The notes under the pieces: model-generated | The model's database searches: none | What the model saw: the letters and a program-made list of their open reading frames with translations, nothing else | What the model was told of the DNA's origin: nothing | Part shown: one piece after another, positions 41,750 through 54,679 of the stretch | Numbering within the stretch: position 1 is the first letter of the stretch | Layout of the letters: every line of letters begins with the position of its first letter | Made by a program: the position numbers and the translations under genes | Assembly: GCA_032717465.1 (NCBI GenBank) | Contig: CM064632.1 | Span: 24,244,611-24,308,610 of the forward strand | Length of the DNA: 64,000 nucleotides | DNA from: Coenobita brevimanus | Lineage: Eukaryota > Arthropoda > Malacostraca > Decapoda > Coenobitidae | Reading direction: 5' to 3'

Positions 41750-43690
41750 TGGTGAAGTGGGGTGTGGTGATGGAGTGGGGTGTGGTCGTGGAGTGAGGTG
41801 TGGTGAAGTAGGGTGTGGTGGTGGAGTGGGGTGTGGTGGTGGAGTGGGAGGTGGAGTGGTGGAGTAGGAGGTGGAGTGATAGAGTGGGGTGTGGTGGTGG
41901 AGTGGTGGAGTGGGAGATGGAGTAGTGGAGTGGGAGGTGGAGTAGTGGAGTGGGCGGTGGAGTAGGAGGTGGAGCGGTGGAGTGGGAGGTGAAGTGGTAG
42001 ATGAACTGGTGGAATGGAAGGTAAGTGGTGGAATGGGAGGTAGCGCGGCGGAGTCGAAAGTGGAGTGGCGGAGTGAGAGGTGGAGTGGTGGAAATGAAAG
42101 TGGTGAAGAGTGGAAAATGAGTGGTGGAGAGGGAGGTGGAAGGTGGAATTGTGTAGTGGGAGGAGGGATGGAATGTAAGTGGTAGGTGGAGTCGTGAAGT
42201 GGCAGGTGTAATGGTGGAGTGGCAGGTGGAATGGTGGAGTGGCAGGTTTAGTGGTGGTGGCAGGTGGAATGGTGGTGTGGGAGATGGATTGGTGGAGTGG
42301 GAGATGGATTGGTGGAGTGGGAGATGGATTGGTGGAGTGGGAGATGGAATGGTGGAGTGGGAGGTGGATTGGTGGAGTGGGAGATGGATTGGTGGAGTGG
42401 GAGATGGATTGGTGGTGTGGGAGATGGATTGGTGGAGTGGGAGATGGATTGGTGGAGTGGGAGATGGACTGGTGGAGTGGGAGATGGATTGGTGAAGTGG
42501 GAGATGGACTGGTGGAGAGGGGGATGGATTGGTGGAGTGGGAGATGGACTGGAGGAGAGGAGGATGGATTGGTGGAGTGGGAGATGGACTGGTGGAGAGG
42601 GGGATGGATTGGTGGAATGGGACATGGACTGGTGGAGTGGGAGATGGATTGGTGGAGTGGGAGATGGAATGGTGGAGAGGGGGATGGATTGGTGGAGTGG
42701 GAGATGGACTGGAGGAGAGGGGGATGGATTGGTGGAATGGGACATGGACTGGTGGAGAGGGGGATGGATTGGTGGAATGGGACATGGACTGGTGGAGAGG
42801 GGGATGGATTGGTGGAGTGGGAGATGGACTGGTGGAGAGGGGGATGGATTGGTGGAGTGGGAGATGGACTGGAGGAGAGGGGGATGGATTGGTGGAATGG
42901 GACATGGACTGGTGGAGTGAGAGGTGGATTGGTGGAGTGGGAGATGGAATGGTGGAGTGGGAGATGGATTGGTGGAGTGAGGGATGGAATGGTGGAGTGG
43001 GAGGTGGATTGGTGGAGTGGGAGGTGGATTGGTGGAGTGGGAGATGGACTGGTGGAGTGGGAGATGGACTGGTGGAATGGTGGAGTAAGAGATGGATTGG
43101 TGGAGTGGGAGGTGGAGTGGAGGAGTGGGAGATGGACTGGTGGAGTGGGAGGTGGAGTGGGAGATGGACTGGTGGAGTGGGAGGTGGAGTGGGAGATGGA
43201 CTGGTGGAGTGGGAGGTGGAGTGGTGAAGTGGGAGATGGATGTGGAGTGGTGGAGTGGGAGGTGGAGTGGGAGATGGACTGGTGGAGTGGGAGGTGGAGT
43301 GGGAGGTGGAGTGGGAGATGGAGGTGGAGTGGTGGAGTGGGAGGTGGAGTGGTGGTGTGGGAGGTGGAGTGGGAGGTGGACTGGTGGAGTGGGAGGTGGA
43401 GTGGTGGTGTGGGAGGTGGAGTGGGAGGTGGACTGGTGGAGTGAGAGATGGACTGGTGGAATGGGAGGTGGAGTGGGAGGTGGAGTGGGAGATGGAGGTG
43501 GAGTGGTGGTGTGGGAGGTGGAGTGGGAGATGGACTGGTGGAGTGGGAGGTGGAGTGGTGGTGTGGGAGGTGGAGTGGGAGGTGGAGTGGTGGAGTGAGA
43601 GATGGAGTGGTGGAGTGGGAGGTGGAGTGGTGGAATGGGAGGTGGACTGGTGGAGTGGGAGGTGGACTGGTGGAGTGGGAGGTGGAAGTG
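41750..43690. repeat. 20-bp GGTGGAGTGGGAGATGGATT minisatellite, ~1.9 kb
   Basis: The core array, from about 42240, repeats a 20-bp unit with substitutions at a few fixed positions (ATT/ACT, GTGG/GAGG). From 43080 it passes into shorter mixed GTGGGAGGTGGA units, and 41750-42240 is a decayed edge. Because 20 is not a multiple of 3, every strand has long stop-free frames (hundreds of codons of WWSGRWIG or HSTNPSP type). These have no sign of being genes. Confidence 0.96.
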
Positions 43691-43867
43691 TAAGAAACAG
43701 AATGAATTAACGAGAACTGAATTTGTAACAGTGTAGTTGTGTATCTATTGAAAGAATGCCTGGCTACACAGATACACAGACCACACAGACTTTACGGTCC
43801 CATCCAAATGGTCGGACCTCAACCACGTCAGCCCGAGGACCTCAACAGGTGTTCATGCCTGCTGCTG

Positions 43868-43987
43868 CCAGACGAATATTTTCAACTTAAGAGTACAACA
43901 GTAGTGAAGGAGTTAATGAAGTCTTTATCTAGCCCTCCATTTCGAAAAAAAAAAAATCCCTCCAAGTTTAAGTAAATCGTGTGAGGG
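43868..43987. repeat. MITE family A, two-armed copy
   Basis: Left CCAGACGAATATTTTCAACT then TAAG, core GAAGGAGTTAATGAAGTC, right AAGTTTAAGTAAATCGTGTG. Interrupted by an A run at 43946-43957. About 120 bp. Confidence 0.68.
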
Positions 43988-44239
43988 AAGCAATAATAAT
44001 AATAATAATAATAAAAAAGGTCAGGAAAGTAAATGAGTTAACAGGATGACCTAAAATGACAGCAGCATCATACTATCACCATAACCCTCTCATAGGTTAC
44101 ATTTAATATATTGTTCCACCTAACGCCACACGATATGAATGAACTAATAATGAGTCGTAGGAGCCTGAAAGACTTAAGATTAGTAAACGTTTGAGCAAAG
44201 GATGGCAAAATGGTCGCAGTGTGCATGAAAAGGAGATTA

Positions 44240-44720
44240 GTGTGAGGTACAGTTATGTGAGGTGTGGTGTGGTGTGGTGTGGTGGACTGTGGTGAGGAGG
44301 TGTGTGGTGGACTGTGAAGAGGTGTGGTGTGGTGTAGTGTCATATGGTGGTGTGTGGTGTGGTATGTGTGAAGTACTATGGTGTGGTATAATAAAGTGGT
44401 GTAGTGTGGTGTAGTTTGTTGAAATGTGGTGCAGTGGGGTATAGTATGACAATTATTTTTTCCCCTGTATTAAATCTGGTTTCCCTTCATCTCCTCGTCT
44501 TCTGTAAAAAAAAAAAAAAAAAGGGGGGGGGGACGGTGAGGTGTGGCATGGTAGGTGTTGTGAGGTGTGGTGTGGTTTGGCGTGAGAGATGGGCTGGTGC
44601 AATGAAGTCTGGTGTTGTATGGTGAAGTGTCACTTAGTGTAGTGGAGTGTGGTGTAGTGTAGTGAAGTGTTGTGGAGCGTGGTGTACCGTAGTGAAGTGC
44701 AGTGTAGCATGGTATGGTAG
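44240..44720. repeat. GGTGTGGTGTAGTG-type repeat
   Basis: Runs of GTGGTGTGGTGTA and AGTGAAGTGTTGTGG, broken by an A17/G8 run at 44504-44531. Confidence 0.85.
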
Positions 44721-44939
44721 TGTGTGATATGAGAGATGTAACAGAACAGTATGAAGAGGCAAGTTGAATGAATAAGCATCGTGGGTTGACCGAAACATAA
44801 TGGAAAAAAAAAACGGAAGGAATACGAACAAATATAAATGACAGAGAGAGAAACATGAAAAGAAAAACGAAAAATTAAAGGAAGAAGGAAAACTTTCTTT
44901 TGAGGGTCGGAGAACTGTGAAAGAAGAAGAAGAACATAA

Positions 44940-44943
<4 letters not shown>

Positions 44944-44990
<47 letters not shown>

Positions 44991-45025
44991 TTTTATGAGA
45001 AAATCAAATTTCTTTCTTTCTTTCT

Positions 45026-45062
<37 letters not shown>
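44944..45062. repeat. (TG)n and (TC)n microsatellites
   Basis: (TG)n at 44943-44981 then GA; (TTTC)n and (TC)n at 45012-45061. Confidence 0.95.
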
Positions 45063-45063
<1 letters not shown>

Positions 45064-45179
45064 TGCACACGGCCACGCAATTTACCCTATTTTTCATCAA
45101 AGGGCAATCGAGAATGTTATCACTGGAGGGACCTCCGATCTCTGTCGGACTGGAATGGACTCTTTTAAAGCTGCTAGAG

Positions 45180-45640
45180 GACCGCCTTTTGCCCCCTTCC
45201 TTCCTGCCCCACCCCCCTTGCACCCTCCTGTCCCTTTACACCCTCTTGTCCTTACATCCTTCCACTCAATCTTACATCCCTCTTATCTCCTTACACCCTC
45301 TTGTCTCCCTTACACCCCACGCTCCACCAAACTCCCCCTTGACCTCCCTTACATTGTCCATATATTCCCTTCCACCTTCCTGCCTTCCTCACATCTCAAT
45401 ACCCCTTTTCCTTGCACCCTCCTGCCCCATTACATCATTTCTGTCTCCATTTACACCGTCCCTATTCTCCCATATATTCCCTGGTCACCCTTCTTACACC
45501 CCCTGCCTTCCCTCATTCTCTCCTGCTTTCCATTATACCCTCCTACCCTCCCTTACACCCCCTCATCTCCTTACATCCCTTGTCCCCCTCTTACATCCTT
45601 TTCCCATCCTTGTGCCTCCCTCTCTCCAACCTTCCCGTTT
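45180..45640. repeat. CTTACACCCTCCTGCC-type degenerate repeat
   Basis: A loose 17-20-bp period of CCCTTACACCCTCNTGTCC. Stop-free frames here are compositional. 45641-46160 is unassigned. Confidence 0.8.
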
Positions 45641-46164
45641 GGTCAGGTTGTACAGCAAAACACAAAAATTGGGGTTATTTCAGAGGCTACTCCCGGGCTG
45701 CCCTAGATATATAAATGATGCACCATAAGCCAGTACGCTGCTAAGTCGTCGAATTATTTTTTTGGACGTAGTGATTTGAGACCAAGCAGTGCAGTTAAGT
45801 GTTCATTATGTATTATTTAACAAGAAAACTGCTGTGAGAGAAAGTGTTTTGATGCACAACCATCCCACCTGTATTGTGTCCGGCTAAATAGTAGTAGTGG
45901 CACAGACATATGTAGAAGCTATTTGCAATGTGTATAAGTATTCAAATGTTATGTTTTGCATATTGTGTAGCATCACCGTATTAAAATAACGATGCTTTCC
46001 TGTCATGAAAAAGATGCAAGAAATCTTACTGGCAGCAGCCTGTGATGTGCCGCATCCCGGAAATGCCATCTCTTGAAGCCCCGACCCACCCAATACATCC
46101 ATAAAAACCTTTGGCCTCATCCTGCATTTACACAAATACATTACCACACGGCCACCCTGCCATT

Positions 46165-46167
<3 letters not shown>

Positions 46168-46208
<41 letters not shown>
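46168..46208. repeat. (CA)n microsatellite
   Basis: Pure CA run. The surrounding 46209-46620 shows no feature. 46655-46680 is (CT)n, leading into a pyrimidine-rich tract to 46920. Confidence 0.95.
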
Positions 46209-46209
<1 letters not shown>

Positions 46210-46998
46210 TACAGGACATTAAAGCCTGGATAACATAATTTTTATTTTTCAAATGTACGACCAATTCACCTCTGTTTCGAACAATGCCGTATGAATTTAT
46301 TCTGTAGATTTGGGGATATTTCCCTGTGAAAGATATTGGCGGGTGAAAGATGTGGGAATTAGGAGACCGACGCACTAAGAATCAAGATCTCTTTTACCTC
46401 AGTCGAAAATTATGTAAACCAGGTGTGCCACAGCCTCATGACTGCTTTATTAACAGTGATGGACGCTGTGGATAGCGGGTGGATTTGTGAACGGTGAAAT
46501 AATCGTGTATGACCAGATAGGATTTGCAGCTCAGATCATCGACGAACAGAAGAAGAGTAGGTGTAATATGCTAAATATGCTCAGGAAGATGCAATAGGAT
46601 GCCTCATCTGCACATAGAATATGAACGTTAGTCAGCAGTCACTCTCCATATCCAGATCTCCCTCTCTCTCTCTCTCTCTCCACACACGTTTTCCTCCCTG
46701 CGTCTCTCCAGCTGTCCTCTCCTCTTCATCTTTCCTCACTTTCTCCCCTCTCCTTCCTCATCTCTCCATTCTTACTGTCTCCATTTCTCTCTTACCATAC
46801 CTCCTCTCTTCCCTCCCTTTCCTCTTCTTTGTATTTCTCTTATCTACCCCTCTCTCCATTTCTCATTTTCTCAGCGCTCTCCATCCCTGAATTCCTCCTC
46901 TCTCCCCCTTTCCCCTATCCACTCTATTCGGGCCAGGACGCAATGAATAATTATGGTAACACAACGCCTCCCACGAGAACTCAGTCTCACTCATGCTG

Positions 46999-47000
<2 letters not shown>

Positions 47001-47039
<39 letters not shown>
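47001..47039. repeat. (CA)n microsatellite
   Basis: Pure CA run. Confidence 0.95.
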
Positions 47040-47041
<2 letters not shown>

Positions 47042-47121
47042 CAAACCACAATACAACAACCACTTCATCACACATTATCCTTCCTGAATATTAATACTTA
47101 CGATCTCTAGGGAATCTTATA

Positions 47122-47335
47122 TTTCACTATACTCTTCTTTCCTTAAGTTTGTCCAGATTCTTGGCGTTTTACAATTTGCTTCACGTAGCTCAGTGGCAGA
47201 AAAAGACAATTCTACAGCTCAACATCCTTTCTAAACCACTTCTTCGTGACTAACATCATATTCTGTTGTTAAACACTTGTTGCACATCAACATTCGGGAT
47301 GGAGAGATGACAAATTTAGGCCACGTTAAAGTGAA
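47122..47335 (+). repeat. MITE family B, full copy
   Basis: Contains GTAGCTCAGTGGCAGAAAAA and CTTCTTCGTGACTAACATC. It ends GGCCACGTTAAAGTGAA, the best preserved right inverted end of the family (complement TTCACTTTAACGTGGCC). Confidence 0.82.
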
Positions 47336-47391
47336 AACAGTATAGCCCAGATACACAGCCACACCAACACCACAATGCAGCAGCGACCCCA

Positions 47392-47503
<112 letters not shown>

Positions 47504-47544
47504 TTGTAAATATTAATTCTTTCTTGCTATTTACACTTTTCTTA

Positions 47545-47640
47545 AGCAAAGGAGAATGCCTCTGTAGTGAAGGGCTCCATAAAGGCTGTATCTAACCCCT
47601 ACAGTCAAAAATATTCATCTTAAAATGAGTGAAGGGAAAT
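47545..47640. repeat. MITE family A copy (core and right arm)
   Basis: CTCTGTAGTGAAGGGCTCCA, then AAAGGCTGTATCTAACCCCT and ATTCATCTTAAAATGA. A (GAC)n run follows at 47644-47665. Confidence 0.55.
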
Positions 47641-47800
47641 AAAGCGACGACGACGACGACGACGATAATGAATATTAAGTAAATCAAGGAAATGCTTACT
47701 GTATCGCTTGTAATTTTTACACGCCGCCAGAACAAACTCACAGTATACCAGTGACCAACTATGAGACGCACATAAACACAAAACAGACACACATACTCTG

Positions 47801-47803
<3 letters not shown>

Positions 47804-47855
<52 letters not shown>

Positions 47856-47877
47856 TTGACTAATACAGAAATACAGG

Positions 47878-47918
<41 letters not shown>
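47804..47918. repeat. Inverted pair of (AC)n and (TG)n microsatellites
   Basis: (AC)n at 47803-47853 and (TG)n at 47880-47918, separated by 26 bp. The pair is self-complementary. Confidence 0.95.
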
Positions 47919-47919
<1 letters not shown>

Positions 47920-48273
47920 ACAGGTGTGAAATTAGCGGAATTAATTATACAAGAACTGTACATGTGTATGAGTGCAACTGTGTGTGTATTTACGTCCACG
48001 TACGTGTATGTGAGACTATGTGGTGAAAAAGAGCAGCAGTGTGGATGTGCAAGTGCATGTGTGCGTATGCTTATGTATACAAGTGTGACTGTGTGCTGGA
48101 ATGTGTATATACAATGGGTGCAGAGTATCACCGTGTATGTATCATAGTAAGTATCGTCCTTTAGCTGTGTGTGTGTAACTTAATATGGCTGTGTATGTAA
48201 GCGATATTCTGTTGTAGGTAAAGGAACCTGCCAGGGGAAGGTGTTTGCAGACAGACTCACACACGCAAACACA

Positions 48274-48274
<1 letters not shown>

Positions 48275-48326
<52 letters not shown>
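48275..48326. repeat. (CT)n microsatellite
   Basis: Pure CT run. 48327-49010 has no recognised gene. (CTT/CTC)n lies at 48608-48645. Confidence 0.97.
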
Positions 48327-48328
<2 letters not shown>

Positions 48329-49014
48329 GCAGCGTCAGTATCATTTTCTCTTTTGCGTCAGTTAGTCAGTTTTAATATGAGAATATTCCTGGCAAGAAGC
48401 ACAACAGGTTTTGTCAGGAGCATCGGAGCAGAGATGAAAATTCTCAGGACGCCATAACCTTTGCTAAGTTTACGGTATAGAGAACACAAGGAATCTGTAT
48501 AGGCTATCAGGGAAAAGTTTTGCTTAACCCCTTATCCTACGTCCTTGGCCTGAAAGGGTTCATGACTCGTACAGCTGATAGGCACAATTATAAGCCTTCT
48601 TTTTTTTCTTCCTCCTCCTCCTCTTCTTCTTGTTCTTCTTCTTCATACTTCATCTTAAATGGCTTGAGCTAGCAGAAAACTGACTATTTCCTTCGACTTT
48701 CATTTATGCTAAGCGTCTCCGTCGAGGTAAATATACATGAAAGTGTTATGAGAGTTTTTAAAAGAACTTACAAAATCTCGATACACTAACAGGTGGGCTG
48801 AAGGGGGTTTATAGGCACTTCTACAAGCTCATGGCGGCAGTAGCCAGATTCCTAAAATGGTCACACAGCCTCCAAGCGATATACAGTAGTAGGTGGCGTT
48901 AAGGATTTACGAAAGATGGGGATTTGGGCGTAAGTTGATGCTGTGAGTGCGCTAAGTTGTTACGATTATTAATTGTGCAATACAACGGGTGTAATGCTGT
49001 ATCTATGTCAGCAT

Positions 49015-49232
49015 TTGCACCCTCTCTTCTCCCTTACGCCTCTCCTGTGCTCCTCTCATCTCTCTAATCCCTACCTCACATCTTCCATGGTATTCTTTCC
49101 CTCCTCTCCCTCCCTCACCTCTTTCTCCCCATCATATGCTGCTTCACTTCTCCTCTACCTTAATTCTCACTCACCCTATTGCACCGCTAATGTCTTTTCC
49201 CTCGCCTCACCTCACTCATCCATCATCATCAC

Positions 49233-49263
<31 letters not shown>

Positions 49264-49500
49264 TCCTTCACTTCTCTCCCAATTTTTCTTCACTCATTCC
49301 TCATTTCTCTCCGCTCTCCCTTATACCTCTCTTCTCCCTTACTCCTCCCTCAAGCCTCCCTCTTTCTCTTATCCCTTCCTACGTCCCTCACCCCTCCCTC
49401 TTTCCCTGAACTCTCCCTCACTTCTCCCTCACCTGTCCTTCCCTCCTCCTCAAATTTCCCTCTGTCCTCCTTCCCCTCTACTGCTGCGTTCATTCCATTC
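49015..49500. repeat. Pyrimidine-rich tract with (CAT)n
   Basis: TCTCCCTCACC-type sequence with a (CAT)n run at about 49218-49262. Confidence 0.85.
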
Positions 49501-49825
49501 TAGTCTGGTCTTAATGCAGTGTATACACTTCACTGTTGCAACTATATTAAGGGGGCTGAAACTTTCATGGACAATTGTCGTTTGCTTCCCCTCCGTCTTG
49601 CAATTGTCTCAGACGTTCACCTGCATAATGACATGAGATCGGCCGTGTTTAAGGGGGACAAAGGCTTCCAATGTCTCACAGTGACCTTTGTAACATGCTG
49701 GGTTGTAAGGCTTAGTAACTTGTGACCTGCTTTAGTCTCACTGCGCTGTCTGCAATTTTCAAACGTGTTTTTATACATTAGTGAACCTGGGGGAAGATGC
49801 CAATAGAAAACTTAACCAAAATTCT

Positions 49826-49905
49826 GGGGCCTCTGGTGGGCTGGTTGGTAATGTGTGCGCCTAAAGTCCTGATTTGGGGTTGATCACACCCGGTAAAGGA
49901 TGCAG
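49826..49905 (+). mobile_element. tRNA-like SINE head, plus strand
   Basis: GGGCCTCTGGTGGGCTGGTTGGTAATG carries an A-box-like block, and GGGTTGATCACACC (about 49877-49890) a degenerate B box. Faces the head at 50105-50200. Confidence 0.45.
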
Positions 49906-50104
49906 GTGGGGCCAAACGCTAAGATGCGCTTAACCACAGTGCTCAGTTTCTGTCTGTGAGCCTGTGGCGGGTTGTTCACATACTATCTTGGAATACAAGG
50001 CCAACGTATCACCTAGGTCACCAAAGTTGCCTTACCTAAGTGTTACACAAAGTAGGCCTACTCATTTTACCTAACTCACAAACGGCGAATGGACACCTGA
50101 GTCC

Positions 50105-50200
50105 CGGCTTCAGCTGCTAACACCAGGAATCGAACCACAGCGCTATCGGGCTGGCAGCTTCGTTGCCAGGAATGCTAACCACTAGGCCACTGCATCTGGG
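50105..50200 (-). mobile_element. tRNA-derived SINE head, minus strand
   Basis: On the minus strand TGGCCTAGTGGTTAGC (A box, 50173-50188) and GGTTCGATTCC (perfect B box, 50126-50136) lie at tRNA spacing. The body runs left toward 49906. Not a functional tRNA: the acceptor stems do not pair convincingly. Confidence 0.6.
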
Positions 50201-50884
50201 TGGACCCCCCCCCCCCGAAAAAAAAAAAAGTGTCGTTGTAGTATGCGGTTCATGTGTTATCACGTGTACACACATTTTCTAGGTTCCATCGATGACATAC
50301 AGACCATACAGACTCCACTCACAAACATTCCAACACGAAATTCCCACATGCACTTCTCATCTGCACTCCTTAAGATTGACTTATACAACTGGCGTATACC
50401 TGCGGGTGAAGCACTGGGTGGGGGAGGGACACTTCTCAACTGACAAAAAAGTGTTCCTGGGCTCTACGGATGAGGTGTCGTTAAGAAACCACATAGCACT
50501 TCTTGAACTTGGACATGGCACCTTGGCTGGTGTCGTCGTCGGTTAAGAAAGCTCCCAAACTCGTTCTTCCTTAGCAATTTATTTATAGATATGGCTGGTT
50601 AATAATTTTTTGCATGTTATTTATGCTGCGTATGACGATACTGGAGGGATTTGTGTAGCACAAAGGAGGACAGTATGGTGTAAAAAACAACATAAATCAC
50701 TTAGGAAAAAATGTTAGGGAGTTTCCTTATCCGACGAGAATACCGGCACTTGAACTTGGACATGGCAGAACTGGTCGTCCATGTCAGCCGTGAATAATCC
50801 GATACTATCATACATACGTACATAATACATACATCTATACATACACTATGTACGTACATGTAGACATACATACATACATACACA
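50201..50884. other. Unassigned sequence
   Basis: Homopolymer C and A runs at about 50205-50229. The phrase CTTGAACTTGGACATGGCA occurs twice (about 50502 and 50748). (CATA)n at about 50805-50885. No gene. Confidence 0.4.
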
Positions 50885-51130
50885 CATTTATAGCCAGAAG
50901 CATTAACCCCATATGGGGTGGTTACAAACAAGCAGCCGCCAAACCGCCCTGTCCTTCCCCATTTGGCTGCCCTTACTCCTGTTCAACACGCCACTCATTT
51001 GTCTCCATTCCATCCTTCCATCTCATCCTCAGTCTCCCTCCTCCTCCCTCGCCCCACTCCCTGCACTCTTCTAGTCAGTCTCATATTCTACATCGTCGCC
51101 ACATTGCCAAGCAAGCTCAGAGAATTTAAC
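50885..51130 (-). pseudogene. RTE-like LINE 3'-end fragment
   Basis: CCCCATATGGGGTGGTTACAAAC and the following CGCCCTGTCCTTCCCCATTTGGCTGCCC parallel the 3' end of the RTE-like element at 850-960 (CCCGTTTGGGGTGGCCACAAAC, CGTCCTGTCCCCCGCCATTTCACTGCCC). A relative about 70-80% similar by eye. Its tail side carries a CATA repeat. Confidence 0.7.
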
Positions 51131-51138
51131 TTTTTCAA

Positions 51139-52015
<877 letters not shown>

Positions 52016-52025
<10 letters not shown>

Positions 52026-54679
52026 CCTCCCCACAAAGAAAAAAGAAATTTACAAAGGAAATTTCTTATTACTCTAAAACAATCTGTATATGGCATTACA
52101 GACCATGCAAAGGTCTTTCCTAATGTTACAAAAAATGAGATCTCCCTAGCATGCTCAGTCATAGGTACTTGCCAGTATCCCTTTAACAAATCAAACTTAC
52201 TTATGTACCTAGCCTTTCCGATCTTGTCTATGCAATCTTCCACACGAGGGAGAGGGTAAGTGTCTGTTTTGGTTATCTGATTAACACGTCTGTAGTCAAT
52301 GCAAAGCCTCTGTGACCCACCTGGCTTAGGGACTAGAGTGACAGGAGAACTCCACTCGCTCTGACAGGGCTCAATCATCTTGTGGTCCAACAGGTAGCCA
52401 AGCTCCTTCTGGATGAGAGGAACTTTCACTGGGTTCACACGGTAAGGAGGCAATTTAATTGGCTTTGCGTCTCCAACATCGACATCATGCATCAACACAG
52501 TGGTTCTTCCTGGAGTAGCACGGAACACTTGCGGGTACTCCTGCAGTAATGCCGAAAACTCCTGCCTTTCCTTGGGTGGTAGATGAGAAAGCTTAGTCTG
52601 GAGATCATTCATGATATCAGGATTCTTCCCCAAACTATCACTCAGGCTCATACTGCATGGGAGAGCTTCACTTGCAGACTCGGGTGGAACAGCTACAGTG
52701 CAGACTGGATTATTTTCGTCCCGCCTGTGATATAACTTTAGCATGTTGGTGTGACATAGTTGCTTGCTCTTTCTACGATCTGGTGTGGCGATGACATAGC
52801 TGACATCACTGAGTTTCTTCTCCACGAAATAAGGGCCACTAAACTTGGCTTGAAGAGGTTGCCCATGAACTGGTAGCAGAATCAAAACCTGATCTCCTGG
52901 CTGAAAGTGGCGTAACCTGGACTTCTTATCATACCAAGTCTTCATCTTCTCCTGAGCAGCTCCTAAATTCTCTCTCGCCAGCTGTAAAGCAGTGGACAGC
53001 CGTTCTTTAAAATTCATCACATACTCCAGCAGGTTGACGTCATCTTCCTCCGACAGCCAGCATTCCTTGAGTAGCTTAAGGGGTCCTCTTACTTCATGGC
53101 CAAACAGTAGTTCAAAAGGTGAGAAGCCCAGTGATTCATTTGGAGATTCTCTTGCAGCAAACACAACGAATGGAAGACCTTTATCCCAGTCTTTCTGATG
53201 TTCCAAACAGTATTTCTTGAGCATCGATTTGAGTGTTTGATGATATCTCTCCAACGCTCCTTGGGTCTGGGGATGGTAAGCTGAAGACGTGATCTGGGTG
53301 ATGCCCAACTCTTTCAGAGACTGCTTGAAAACGTTTGACATGAAATTACTTCCCCGGTCTGACTGTACCTCCTTAGGCAGACCAAACTTTGTGAAGAACC
53401 CTAGCATTTCCTTAACCACGTTCTTTGCTGAGATGTTTCTAAGTGGAATGGCTTCAGGATAACGAGTAGCCATATCAATCATGGTCAACACATAAGAAAA
53501 TCCTGAAGAAGTCTTAGGAAGAGGGCCCACAATATCCACCAACACACAGGTGAAAGGCGCCTCAAAAGGAGGAATGGGAACTAGAGGTGCAACCTTTTCG
53601 GTCTGATTACACTTCCCCACAACTTGACAGGTGTGACAAGACTTACAATACCAGGAAACATCCCTGAAGATACCTGGCCAGTAGAAGTGTTTCAAAATGC
53701 GTGCCACAGTCTTCCTCACTCCAAGGTGTCCTGCCAAACTGGAATCATGAGCCACTCTAATGATATCCTGCCTACAAACACGAGGGATGACAACTTGATG
53801 TACAACCTCCCATTCACAGTCGGCTGATGCTGTTGGGGGTCTCCACTTCCTCATAAGTACTCCTGACTTTACATAATAACAAGTAGAAGCACCGGCTGAC
53901 TCTTCTTCACTGTAAGCAGAGTTAGCTAGACCTTTCAACTCAGGGTCAGCAACCTGCAACTCAACCAACTCTTGACGAGACAAATTATCAACACTACGGG
54001 GTACTGCCTCATCTGGTGAGTGGTCCAAATTAGCAAGAAAAGTGTCAGCTAGGATAACATCATCATCATCATCATCCTCTAAATCACCAGCAACTTTAGA
54101 CTTAGCCCTAGTGACAGCACATGCAGGGAACACATCAGGGACATCACAATCCTGGGACGCAGCCACTGGCTCACTAGACAACTGAGGAGCTGGACACACT
54201 TGACTTCCACCAATATCATTTCCAAGTATGAAAGTTACACCTGACATTGGGAGTGTCTCAACCAACCCAACCATAACAGGACCATTAACAAAACCAGACT
54301 CTAAATTCACTCTGCACAGAGGGACAGAGAAGTAATTATTCCCTACACCTTGTAAAATTACAGTTTCATCAGAGGAATTAACATTAGAGCCTAGAACACT
54401 GGTCAGCATAAGGGATTGGCAAGCACCTGTATCACGATATATTTTAACTGATTTCCTGTCATTACTGTCCAGAGGACTGACAAAACCATCAGACAGGAAA
54501 TTAGCACATGAACTCTTGAGAGTGTCACCCACGTTACTGCTCAAAAGAGGAGCTCCATCATGAGAATTTAAGTTACCCCTCAAAGCAGGTTCAGTTAACT
54601 CAGTTAAAGAATTCTGGGAACTCTCAAGAGTGGACACTAGACCAATTGACTGAATATTTAAAGACTCCTTTTGTTCACA
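52016..54679 (-). CDS. pol: Truncated Pol polyprotein: protease, integrase, partial reverse transcriptase (Gypsy-2)
   Basis: Open for 887 codons after an in-frame TGA at 54680-54682; no ATG start is needed if made as Gag-Pol. It is in the -1 frame relative to gag with a 22-nt overlap (54658-54679). Numbering from the GTG at 54637: the protease has D69-T70-G71 and ILGND at 137-141. The integrase has zinc residues H297, H304, C334 and C337, and the catalytic triad D368, D427 and E463 with exactly 35 residues between the last two. A GPYF module lies at 601-604. RT begins at about 685 and contains PPYRVNP, LVPKPGGSQRLCIDYRRVN and KFDLLKGYWQVP (catalytic D816). After about residue 838 the sequence leaves RT and stops at 873, so the YxDD box and RNase H are absent. 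Protease and integrase look intact, but the element cannot reverse transcribe its own RNA. Confidence 0.93.

Noticed and set aside
41541..43710. Several long open frames (up to 454 codons) on both strands
   Set aside because: They follow from a 20-bp tandem repeat without stops, all frames are equally open, and no start context, splice signal or domain is present.
44240..44720. Telomere-like GGTGT array
   Set aside because: Degenerate GTGGT simple sequence, not TTAGG.
45884..46375. 163-codon minus-strand ORF
   Set aside because: Runs through a CA microsatellite (CVCVCV) with no domain on either side.
50105..50200. Genuine tRNA gene
   Set aside because: The A and B boxes are good, but acceptor and anticodon stems do not pair convincingly and a SINE-like body follows; called a SINE head. 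The same reasoning applies at 14829, 56679, 57368 and 58041.
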